Below, piece after piece: positions 43,401-51,207 of a stretch of 64,000 nucleotides of DNA. The position numbers and the translations under genes were made by a program. Within the stretch, counting starts at the first letter, position 1; the number at the start of each line of letters is the position of its first letter. Under the pieces are notes generated by a model that was given only the letters and a program-made list of their open reading frames with translations, was not told where the DNA came from and did no database searches. Source of the DNA: Rhizobium sp. RU20A (lineage in GTDB: Bacteria; Pseudomonadota; Alphaproteobacteria; Rhizobiales; Rhizobiaceae); NCBI RefSeq assembly GCF_900155885.1, contig NZ_FTMB01000001.1:1178001-1242000 (forward strand), written 5' to 3'.

Positions 43401-44673
43401 CGGTTCCGATCTCCTGCAGGGTTTTGTCGAGACGCCGCACGGCCTCGTAGAGAACCGCGGCGCCGAGCGTGATGTCGTCCGTATCGGCCCACTCGTCCGG
43501 CGCATGGGACCGCCCGTCGCGGCAGGCGACGAAGATCATCGCGGAGCGCGTAATCCGCGCCATCCAGGCCGCATCGTGACCGGCGCCAGAGGCCATGCGC
43601 CGACGCTTGGCACCGAGCTGCATGCAAGCCGTGTCCAGCGCATCGATGAGGATGAGGTCCGATGGTGTCGGCGGATTGTCGGAGATCACCTTTGGGGCTG
43701 CGATCTCCGCGCCCGTCTCTGCCATCACCGCGCCGACAAGCGCGCGCACGGCGTCCAGAAAGCTGTCCATCCGCGCCCGGTCCTCGGCCCGCGCGTCGAT
43801 CAGCAGCCGCGCCCGTGACGGCACGACATTGGCCGCATTCGGCTCGATCGAGAATTCACCCACCGTGGCGGTAAAATGTGTCGGCCCGTCCGAAAGCCGC
43901 CGCGCGATCGTCTCCACGCCCGTCACCAGCCGCGCGGCCGCGGCGAGCGCGTCGATCCGCCGGCCCATCGGCGTCGTGCCGGCATGGTCGGCCCGGCCCT
44001 CCACCACGATCTCGACGCGCGTGATACCGGCAATAGCGGTGACGAGGCCGATATCGCAGCGTTCCGCCTCCAGAACCGGCCCCTGCTCGATATGCAGTTC
44101 GAGAAAGGCGCGAATGTCCGTGCGCTTCGAGACGGCAAGCCGGGAGGGATCACCGCCCGCCTCGATGATGCCCTGCCGCAACGTCAGTTCGCCCGCCTGC
44201 CGGCTCAGCCACCCATCCGGCAGGACACCCGCCATGCCGCGGCTGCCGATGCAGGAGACGCCGAAGATCGAAACCTCTTCAGCGAGAAAATCGACGATCT
44301 CCAGGTCGTGATCCAGCCGGACACCGTTTTCCTCCAGCGCCCGCGCAACCGCCAGCGCCGCGGCAACGCCGGCAATGCCGTCGAATCGTCCGCCTTCCGG
44401 CACCGTATCGGAGTGCGAGCCGAGCATGATGGTGCCGAGGCCCGCCTTCTTGCCGCGCCGCCGGCCGATGAGATTGCCAGCCGCGTCGATGCGCGTTTCA
44501 AGCCCGGCAGCCCGGAAAGCCGCCGCTAGGAATGCGCGGCCTTCGAGAAAGAGCGGCGTGAAGGCGCGGCGCGTATAGGGCCTGTCCGGCTCCGAGATCC
44601 GGGCGAGGCCCATGATAAGATCGCCGATGGCCGCTGCACGCACCGGCAGATTGCCGTCGAGCGCCGCCATCAT
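43384..44673 (-). CDS. N-carbamoyl-amino-acid hydrolase (M20 zinc amidohydrolase)
   Basis: A 429-residue dinuclear zinc hydrolase of the allantoate amidohydrolase/beta-ureidopropionase/N-carbamoylase group. Metal ligands are in IMLGSHSDTVPEGGRFDGIAG (His, Asp), DFLAEEVSIFG (Glu pair), ELHIEQGPVLE (His), and GAGHDAAWMARI (His). The bridging-domain RADHAGTTPMG is typical. It would cut N-carbamoylglutamate to glutamate, CO2 and ammonia, the last step of the proposed pathway. The start overlaps the hydantoinase stop (ATGA), showing translational coupling. Confidence 0.87.
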   Translation of the reverse strand: MMAALDGNLPVRAAAIGDLIMGLARISEPDRPYTRRAFTPLFLEGRAFLAAAFRAAGLETRIDAAGNLIGRRRGKKAGLGTIMLGSHSDTVPEGGRFDGIAGVAAALAVARALEENGVRLDHDLEIVDFLAEEVSIFGVSCIGSRGMAGVLPDGWLSRQAGELTLRQGIIEAGGDPSRLAVSKRTDIRAFLELHIEQGPVLEAERCDIGLVTAIAGITRVEIVVEGRADHAGTTPMGRRIDALAAAARLVTGVETIARRLSDGPTHFTATVGEFSIEPNAANVVPSRARLLIDARAEDRARMDSFLDAVRALVGAVMAETGAEIAAPKVISDNPPTPSDLILIDALDTACMQLGAKRRRMASGAGHDAAWMARITRSAMIFVACRDGRSHAPDEWADTDDITLGAAVLYEAVRRLDKTLQEIGTDGTYS

Positions 44674-46049
44674 GCCCGCCACTCCGCCGCGATCGAGGCT
44701 GGTGGGCGCACGAATGCGCCGGTTCCCGGCTCCGCCACCACCTGACGGCCGTCGAACACCTGGTGCCCGCGCAGCCACGTGCCCGCCACCCGCCAGGGAA
44801 GCGTGATGCCATTATAGGGCGACCAGCCCACCACATTGTGCCCGCTCGCCGCCGCATCATAGGTGAAGGGCTCCGGCGTCAGCACGGCGATATCGGCATC
44901 CTTGCCGATCTCCAGCGCGCCCTTGCGGTCGTCGATGCGGAAATGCCGGGCCGGGTTCTTCGCCATCAGTTCGGCTGCCCGCGTCAAAGGAATGCCGCGT
45001 TGCAGCGCCGTTTTGATGAAGAGCGGCAGCATGACCTCCAGCCCCGGCACGCCCGACGCATTCTTCAGCATATCCGGATCGGTCTTGCGGTCCTCCGACC
45101 AGCTGACATGGTCGGTCGAAACCAGCGTGACATTGCCTGCTGCTACATGCCGCCACAGCGCTTCGACTTCGGCGCGCGGGCGGACCGGCGGGTTGATCTT
45201 CGCCTTGCCGCCAAGCCGCCGTACGTCGTTTTCCTCGTCCAGAACGAGATAGTGGATGCAGCATTCGATGGTCGCCGCGTGGCCACTCGCCCGATAGGCG
45301 GCGGCAAGCGCGTAGCCGCGCGACAGCGAGCAATGCACCACATGGGCGGGGCAGCCGGTCTCGGCGCCGGTCTCGTAGATCTGCGTCGTCGCAAGAAGCT
45401 CGGCAAGCGGCGGGCGTGACAGGGCGTGCGCCCGCCAATCTGTGATCCCGCTGGCCCGCACGGCGGCCATCGCCGCGCGCACCGTCTCGTCGTCCTCATT
45501 GTGCACGCCAGCCGCAAGGCCGGTCGGGGCGATGGCCCGGAAGCAATCGGCGAGAAGGTTCGGCGCGATGCGCGGAAACCGCTTCGGGTCCGTGCCGAAG
45601 GTCGAGAACTTGAAGGCGGCAACGCCCGCCTCCACCATCTCGCCGATCCGTGCCGGCCCCTCCTCCGGGTCGATCGTGCCATAGAGCGCAAAATCGACCC
45701 GCGCCTGAGCGCCCGCATGGGCGATCTTGCGGCGGACCGCATCGCCGGAGCAAACGAGGTCGCCCTCGTCGTAGGGCATGTCAACGATCGTCGTGACGCC
45801 ACCCGCCGCCGCCGAGCGCGTCGACCAGACGAAGTCCTCCTGGTTTTTCTGCGACAGCGAATGCACCTGCGCATCGATGGCGCCGGGCAGGATCAGCGCA
45901 CCACCCAGATCGTGCCGCTCGCGGGCGGCGGGCATGGCACCCTGGCCGATCAAGGCCACCTTGCCGTCGCGGACGGCCACGTGGCCCGCCTCGACGATGC
46001 GATCAGCGAGCACCACGGTGCCCTTCAAAACGAGATCGAAATCGCCCAT
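44670..46049 (-). CDS. Hydantoinase/dihydropyrimidinase-family amidohydrolase
   Basis: A 459-residue cyclic amidohydrolase. The first metal motif is PGAIDAQVHSLSQ; the first His of the usual DxHxH is Gln, a change also seen in some dihydroorotase-like enzymes. The carboxylated Lys is expected in GVAAFKFSTFG. His residues follow in GVHNEDDETV and HVVHCSLSRG, and the catalytic Asp is in LVSTDHVSWSED. In the proposed pathway it opens hydantoin-5-propionate to N-carbamoylglutamate. It overlaps both neighbours: TGATG with the upstream lyase gene, ATGA with the downstream carbamoylase gene. Confidence 0.86.
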   Translation of the reverse strand: MGDFDLVLKGTVVLADRIVEAGHVAVRDGKVALIGQGAMPAARERHDLGGALILPGAIDAQVHSLSQKNQEDFVWSTRSAAAGGVTTIVDMPYDEGDLVCSGDAVRRKIAHAGAQARVDFALYGTIDPEEGPARIGEMVEAGVAAFKFSTFGTDPKRFPRIAPNLLADCFRAIAPTGLAAGVHNEDDETVRAAMAAVRASGITDWRAHALSRPPLAELLATTQIYETGAETGCPAHVVHCSLSRGYALAAAYRASGHAATIECCIHYLVLDEENDVRRLGGKAKINPPVRPRAEVEALWRHVAAGNVTLVSTDHVSWSEDRKTDPDMLKNASGVPGLEVMLPLFIKTALQRGIPLTRAAELMAKNPARHFRIDDRKGALEIGKDADIAVLTPEPFTYDAAASGHNVVGWSPYNGITLPWRVAGTWLRGHQVFDGRQVVAEPGTGAFVRPPASIAAEWRA

Positions 46050-47620
46050 CAGCCCGCCTCCCGGCCCGTTGAAACAGGAACCGCCCCGCTTCCCAGCGCA
46101 AAGCAGCCGTCGAACTGCGGCATCGGCGCCAGCGCAATGAGGTCGGCAAGGAAATCGTCCGCCGCAAAACTCCGGTCGAGCGCCTCGATTTCCAGCGACA
46201 GCGGCCGGTCCTCACAATAGGTCGGGCTCGTTGCCCGCACCCGCTCGTAAGCAAGCCGCGCCACGCCGTCCGGCGTATCGCCGGTCAGATCGATCGCCTG
46301 CGCCGACAGCATGGCCTCGATAGCGGCCATCTGGCGCAGGTCGCGCACCTGCGTCTCCATGCGCTCAACGATCAGCGGCAGGAAGGTCGCCTCCTCCTCC
46401 AGCCCGCCGGCCACGATGATCGACTGGGCCGAAAGCGGGACGGCGAGCGACTGCACGCGCATGTAAAGCTCCACCACCAGCTTCATCAGAGGCCCCATGC
46501 CGGTCGCCACCCTGTCGGGCATTACGAGATTGACCGGGAGATTGCGGCGCACGCCGTTGGTGAGCTGGATACAGCGGTTGAGAATGTTGCGGGCCACATG
46601 GGAAAAGGCGATCTGCGCCGTCTCGACATAAAGTGCGACGGTCAGCGGCAGGGAGGCGCCCGACGCCATCACACGCCCGTCCATGACCACCGGATTGTCG
46701 TCGGAAACATGCGTCGCCTCCACGATACGGCCGGCCGCGACCAGCAGAGTATCGACCGCCGCCCCGAAGACCTGCGCCGTCATGCGCAGCGACAGGGGGT
46801 CATGCACGGCCGACGGTTCCGGCCAGCCGTCCTCGCGCGCCTGATCGGCCAGCCACCCGGCCGCCAGCGCCTCGCCGCGCGTGCCAAGCGCTGCCGCAAC
46901 GGTCCAGGGGTCGGCTGAAGCGCCAAGCGCCAGGGAAGAGAGCAAACCCGTCGAAAGCGCCACCCGCAGCGCCCCGGCCGCCTCGCGCAGGACGTCGGAG
47001 GTGGCGGCAAAGGCGATCGCATTGGTGCTGAGCGCTGCCAGAGCATCGCGTGGGCGAAGCCTGAGCGGCTGAAGCCCCGCCTGCCGCAGCGCCTCTCCGG
47101 CCGGCAGCAGCATGCCGTTGTAGAAGGCCTCGCCGCTGCCCGTCAGCGCCGCCGCAATCTGCCCCATCAGGCCGATATCGGCGCAGCCGATGGAACCGTG
47201 CCGACGCACCGCCGGGATGATCCCGCAACGGAAGAGATCGGCAAAGGCGAGGATCAATTGCGGGCTGCACCCGGTATGGCCGGTCAGCGCCGTGTTGATG
47301 CGGATCGCCAGCGCCTTGCGCACCGTCGGTGCGGAAAAGAAGGGGCCCGTGCCGAAATTGTGGGCGCGCACCAGCGCCGCATTGAAGGCCTCGATATCGT
47401 CGTCGCTCCACAGCCGGTCCTTCATAGAGCCGACGCCGGTGTTGGAACCGTAGACTGGAAGACCCGCCGCCATGCTCTCCAGCACGACATCATGCGCCGC
47501 AGCCGCCTTTGCCAGCCCGGCCTTTCCCGGCACAGGCACCAGCGCCCCGCGCCCGATGGCGTCGAGCGTGGCGAAGTCGAGCGGCTGGCCCATCAGCACG
47601 AGCGGAAAGGATGTCGGCAT
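46049..47620 (-). CDS. MIO-less HAL/PAL homologue, probable ergothionase
   Basis: A 523-residue member of the aromatic amino acid lyase family. VYGSNTGVGSMKD near residues 57-69 is the conserved N-terminal loop, and SVDN-like VSDDNPVV and LPLTVALYVETAQ follow. The prosthetic-group triad Ala-Ser-Gly is replaced: residues 142-150 read GSIGCADIG. It therefore cannot form the MIO group used by histidine ammonia lyase. Ergothionase, as I recall, needs no MIO because trimethylamine is a good leaving group. The inferred reaction is ergothioneine to thiourocanate plus trimethylamine. ATG 47620 has a ggagac site. It is the first gene of the operon, divergent from a LysR gene. Confidence 0.85.
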   Translation of the reverse strand: MPTSFPLVLMGQPLDFATLDAIGRGALVPVPGKAGLAKAAAAHDVVLESMAAGLPVYGSNTGVGSMKDRLWSDDDIEAFNAALVRAHNFGTGPFFSAPTVRKALAIRINTALTGHTGCSPQLILAFADLFRCGIIPAVRRHGSIGCADIGLMGQIAAALTGSGEAFYNGMLLPAGEALRQAGLQPLRLRPRDALAALSTNAIAFAATSDVLREAAGALRVALSTGLLSSLALGASADPWTVAAALGTRGEALAAGWLADQAREDGWPEPSAVHDPLSLRMTAQVFGAAVDTLLVAAGRIVEATHVSDDNPVVMDGRVMASGASLPLTVALYVETAQIAFSHVARNILNRCIQLTNGVRRNLPVNLVMPDRVATGMGPLMKLVVELYMRVQSLAVPLSAQSIIVAGGLEEEATFLPLIVERMETQVRDLRQMAAIEAMLSAQAIDLTGDTPDGVARLAYERVRATSPTYCEDRPLSLEIEALDRSFAADDFLADLIALAPMPQFDGCFALGSGAVPVSTGREAG

Positions 47621-47873
47621 GCGCTTGCTGTCTCCGGCAATGCGCGCCTGAAAGATAAGGAACTCAGGGCTCCGGCGCATCGCGTGTGATGGCAATGCTA
47701 TGCCCAAGGCGCGCCGGCATGCTATATCCCAAAATCGGTACACCCTATGTTGAACGGCGAACACGTCGAGAACGTGCCGCCCAAACCGGGAGGGCGAAGC
47801 GAACCGGCGCAAAACCACGCGAGAAGCGCCCGCCGCCTAACCACCGGGGCCCATGCCCCTGAATGGATCCATC

Positions 47874-49106
47874 ATGGATATTGCCGCCATCGCCGTCTGC
47901 GTCGCCGTGATCGAAGCCGGTGGCATTCGTGCCGCCGCGCGTGTAACGGGCCGCCCGGCCGCCAGCGTCAGCGCCGCCATGCGCCGCGTCGAGGCAGCGC
48001 TCTCCCTTCCCCTCCTGCGACGCGAGGCGCAGGCGACCGTCCCGACCGTCGAGGCGCGACGCCGCCTGCCCGAATTGAGAGCCATCGCACGCGCCGCTGA
48101 GATGCTGGCACCGCGAGGCCGGGAAGGCGCTGACGGCGACGTGACCACCCTGACGATCAGCCTCACCGTCCTCTTCCGTTTCGTGGCGCTGGCCGATGGC
48201 GGCTCGATCCGCGCCACGGCCGCCCGCCTCGGCATCGGCCAGCCGCAACTGTCGCGCCAGATCGCGGCGCTGGAGGCGGATACCGGCCGCAAGCTCGTCG
48301 AGCGCCAGCGGGACGGCGTGCGCCTGACCGCCGAGGGCGCCGCCCTGCTGCCGGTGATGCGGGGGATCGTGGATCGCTGGCAAAGGCTCGCCGCCGGATC
48401 GGGGCTCCGGTTCCGCCACAGCGCCACCACCTGGCGGCTCGGCACCATCATGCCGCTCGGTCCGGAGAGCCGCATCGCCCGCCTGCTCGCCGCCCTTCTC
48501 GACCGCTGGCATCGCGAGCGACCGCGCCAGCCGCTCTACCTCTCCTCCACGACAGCCGACGAACTGATCGCAGGCCTGCGCCACCGCCGTTTCGACGCCG
48601 CACTTCTGGATGTGGCGGACCTGCCGACCGGCGTCGAAGGTCGCCCGGTGGCGAGCGCGGGCCTTGCCCTGATGGCCGCGCGGCGCCCCGGCGAAGACAC
48701 CGCCGGGGCGCGCCCGCAAAGCCTTCTTGCCGGTCGGCCACTGGCCCTGCCGAGCCCGCAGAGCGGCCTGCGCCAGATCGCCAACCGCTATCTTGATGAC
48801 ACCTTCGACGGCGGGCAGCGGCAACGACTGCACCTGGCCGAGGTCGATTCCATCCCCGTCATCCTCAATCTCGTGCTGCATCACGGATACGCCGCCATCC
48901 TGCCCGAGACAGCCGTTGCCGCCCCACCCGGCAATCTCCTCGTGCTGCCGCTGCCGGATGAGTACCGTCAGACGCTCTCCCTCGTCTGGCTGCCCGAACC
49001 CGCCGCGCGGGACGGGGCGCAAGCCGTGCTGTCCATGCTGCACGACCTCTCCCGCGCAGCCATGCAGCCGGAATCGGATTGGCAGCCGGCCGGGACAAGG
49101 ACCTGA
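47874..49106 (+). CDS. LysR-type regulator with two N-terminal HTH segments
   Basis: A 410-residue protein (417 if ATG 47853 is used). Residues 1-75 look like a diverged LysR HTH (VIEAGGIRAAARVTGRPAAS, then VSAAMRRVEAALSLPLLRRE). Residues about 95-160 form a second, canonical one (FRFVALADGGSIRATAARLG, QPQLSRQIAALEADTG). A LysR substrate-binding domain fills the rest (SIPVILNLVLHHGYAAILP). Most LysR proteins have one HTH and about 300 residues. It is divergent from the ergothionase-like gene, 253 bases away, and is the natural candidate for its regulator. Inducer unknown; ergothioneine or thiourocanate is the obvious guess. Confidence 0.83.
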   Translation: MDIAAIAVCVAVIEAGGIRAAARVTGRPAASVSAAMRRVEAALSLPLLRREAQATVPTVEARRRLPELRAIARAAEMLAPRGREGADGDVTTLTISLTVLFRFVALADGGSIRATAARLGIGQPQLSRQIAALEADTGRKLVERQRDGVRLTAEGAALLPVMRGIVDRWQRLAAGSGLRFRHSATTWRLGTIMPLGPESRIARLLAALLDRWHRERPRQPLYLSSTTADELIAGLRHRRFDAALLDVADLPTGVEGRPVASAGLALMAARRPGEDTAGARPQSLLAGRPLALPSPQSGLRQIANRYLDDTFDGGQRQRLHLAEVDSIPVILNLVLHHGYAAILPETAVAAPPGNLLVLPLPDEYRQTLSLVWLPEPAARDGAQAVLSMLHDLSRAAMQPESDWQPAGTRT

Positions 49107-49152
49107 TCCGACTCACCTTTCCGGCCTCACTTGAATCAGTTTCTCAAAGACG

Positions 49153-50127
49153 TCACCCGGCCCTCTGGCCACCCGTGCGTCGCCGCGTTTCCGTCGGACT
49201 TTCGCGGTAGTGCGCCCGGTAGCTGCGCGAGAAGGCGGCGGCCGAATTGAAGCCGGCAAAAGCCGCGATATCGGCAAAGGCCTCCCGCGTTTCGATCACC
49301 CGCCGCCGCGCCGCATTCAGCCTCAGCGCCATGTAGTGGGCGTGCGGCGCCACCCCCATGGTCGCCTGGAAGAGATCCTGCAAATGCCGCGCGCTGACGC
49401 CGATTTTCCGGGCGAGCCGCGCCAGCGTCAGCGGCGCCTCGACGGAGGCTTCCATCAGCCGGATCGCTTCCGCCACCCGCTCGTCCTTGATCCGCATCGT
49501 GCCGAGTGGCGCCACCTGCAACAAGCGGTCCACCGGTTCCTGCTCGTAGATGAAGAGGCGCGACACTTCGAGCGCCAGCGAATAGCCCTGTCGCCGGCGG
49601 ATGATTTCCAACATCAGGTCCAGCGTCGGTAGCGAACCGCCCGTGGTGATCCGTTTGCCGTCGATGACGAAGCGGTCGCCACCGACGGCGATTTGCGGAT
49701 AAGTCGTCTCGAATTCCGTCCTGTCCTCCCAGTGCACCGTCACCCGGTGGCCGTCGAGCAGGCTCGATTCGGCCAGCAGCCAGCTCCCCGATTCGATGCC
49801 CGCCATCAGGCTGCGATGGCGCGCGGCCTGCGAGAGCTGCATGCGCAATTGCGCGGTGGCGCTGCGCTGCCAGTTGTAGCTGGAGAGAATGAAGAGCGGC
49901 CGTGTCTCCCGCTCCACCCGGAAAGCGCCGGCGACGGGGATGGGGATGCCTCCCTTGGTCTCGATCGGCGCGCCATCGGGCGAAAACACCCGCCAGTCAT
50001 AAAGCGCCTGCCCGGAAATGCGGTTGGCGGCGCGCAACGGCTCGATGACCGAGGCGACGAGGATAAGATTGGTTTCCGGCAGCACGAGAAGGTCGATCTC
50101 CAGCCGCTCGTCCGTCCGCTCCAGCAT
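49153..50127 (-). CDS. GlxA-type AraC family regulator
   Basis: A 324-residue regulator. Residues about 10-175 form a DJ-1/PfpI-like (class I amidotransferase-like) domain (LEIDLLVLPETNLILVASVI; MAGIESGSWLLAESSLL). Residues about 215-318 form the AraC HTH pair (LARLARKIGVSARHLQDLF; DIAAFAGFNSAAAFSRSY). A ggagg-type site precedes ATG 50127. This architecture includes CdhR, the activator of carnitine dehydrogenase genes in Pseudomonas. It is divergent, 109 bases from the BKACE gene, and so probably activates the carnitine locus. Confidence 0.9.
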   Translation of the reverse strand: MLERTDERLEIDLLVLPETNLILVASVIEPLRAANRISGQALYDWRVFSPDGAPIETKGGIPIPVAGAFRVERETRPLFILSSYNWQRSATAQLRMQLSQAARHRSLMAGIESGSWLLAESSLLDGHRVTVHWEDRTEFETTYPQIAVGGDRFVIDGKRITTGGSLPTLDLMLEIIRRRQGYSLALEVSRLFIYEQEPVDRLLQVAPLGTMRIKDERVAEAIRLMEASVEAPLTLARLARKIGVSARHLQDLFQATMGVAPHAHYMALRLNAARRRVIETREAFADIAAFAGFNSAAAFSRSYRAHYRESPTETRRRTGGQRAG

Positions 50128-50236
50128 CGTTCCCTCCCCACAAGCACTGAAACTGTAAAGAAGAGTTCCGAAAATGCAAAGCGGAGCGACAAAACCTGTA
50201 CCTTAATGGGTTTAACGACAAAAGAGGGAACATCAC

Positions 50237-51151
50237 ATGCCGCTCGCCATGAACCGCGATGTCTTCATCACCTGCGCCGTCACCGGGGCCGGCGACACGA
50301 CCGGAAAATCGGCGCATGTGCCGAAATCGCCGAAGGAAATCGCCGCCTCGGCCATCGACGCCGCCAAGGCCGGCGCCGCCATCGTGCATTGCCATGTGCG
50401 CGATCCCGAGACCGGTGCCGCCAGCCGCCGCAACGATCTTTACCGCGAAGTGACCGACCTCATCCGCGCTGCCGACGTGGACGTCGTGCTGAACCTGACG
50501 GCCGGCATGGGCGGCGACCTGATTTTCGGAAATGTCGAACAGCCCCTGCCGCTGAACCCCAATGGCACCGACATGGCCGGCGCCACCGAGCGCGTCAGCC
50601 ACGTCGCCGAATGCCTGCCGGAAATCTGCACGCTCGACTGCGGCACGATGAACTTCTCGCTCGGCGACTACGTCATGACCAACACGCCCTCCATGCTGCG
50701 TGCCATGGCCAAGCTGATGACGGATCTTGGCGTGCGCCCGGAAATTGAAGCCTTCGACACCGGCCATCTCTGGTTCGCCAAGCAGCTTGTCGAGGAAGGC
50801 CTGATCGAGGACCCGGTCCTCATCCAGCTCTGCATGGGCATTCCGTGGGGCGCGCCCGACGATCTCAACACCTTCATGGCCATGGTCAACAACGTGCCGG
50901 CCAACTGGACTTTCTCGGCCTTCTCCATCGGCCGCAACGCCATGGCCTATCCGGCCGCCGCGATCCTGGCCGGTGGCAATGTCCGCGTCGGTCTCGAAGA
51001 CAATCTCTATGTCGGCAAGGGCCAGCTCGCCACCAATGCGCAGCTCGTCGAAAAGGCCGCCAACGTCATCGAGAATATGGGTGCCCGCATCATCGGCCCG
51101 GCCGAGGTGCGCGAGAAGCTGAAGCTGACCAAGCGCGCACCCCGCTCCTGA
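50237..51151 (+). CDS. BKACE (DUF849) beta-keto acid cleavage enzyme, 3-dehydrocarnitine type
   Basis: A 304-residue TIM-barrel zinc enzyme. The metal site is IVHCHVRDPETG (about residues 50-61), and LNLTAGMGG and PEIEAFDTGHLWFA carry further active-site residues. The family condenses a beta-keto acid with acetyl-CoA to give acetoacetate and a new acyl-CoA. Next to carnitine dehydrogenase the substrate is 3-dehydrocarnitine, giving betainyl-CoA. A gaggga site precedes ATG 50237. The dehydrogenase-thioesterase gene starts 56 bases downstream. Confidence 0.9.
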   Translation: MPLAMNRDVFITCAVTGAGDTTGKSAHVPKSPKEIAASAIDAAKAGAAIVHCHVRDPETGAASRRNDLYREVTDLIRAADVDVVLNLTAGMGGDLIFGNVEQPLPLNPNGTDMAGATERVSHVAECLPEICTLDCGTMNFSLGDYVMTNTPSMLRAMAKLMTDLGVRPEIEAFDTGHLWFAKQLVEEGLIEDPVLIQLCMGIPWGAPDDLNTFMAMVNNVPANWTFSAFSIGRNAMAYPAAAILAGGNVRVGLEDNLYVGKGQLATNAQLVEKAANVIENMGARIIGPAEVREKLKLTKRAPRS

Positions 51152-51207
51152 GACAGACTGCGCTTGACCCCGCCCCTTTCCTCGACGCGAAAACGGAAAC
51201 TCGGATC

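Noticed and set aside
40598-47620. Histidine utilisation (hut) operon
   Set aside because: The lyase lacks the MIO-forming Ala-Ser-Gly triad, the urocanase loop is changed, there is no imidazolonepropionase, and DUF917, hydantoinase and carbamoylase genes are interleaved.
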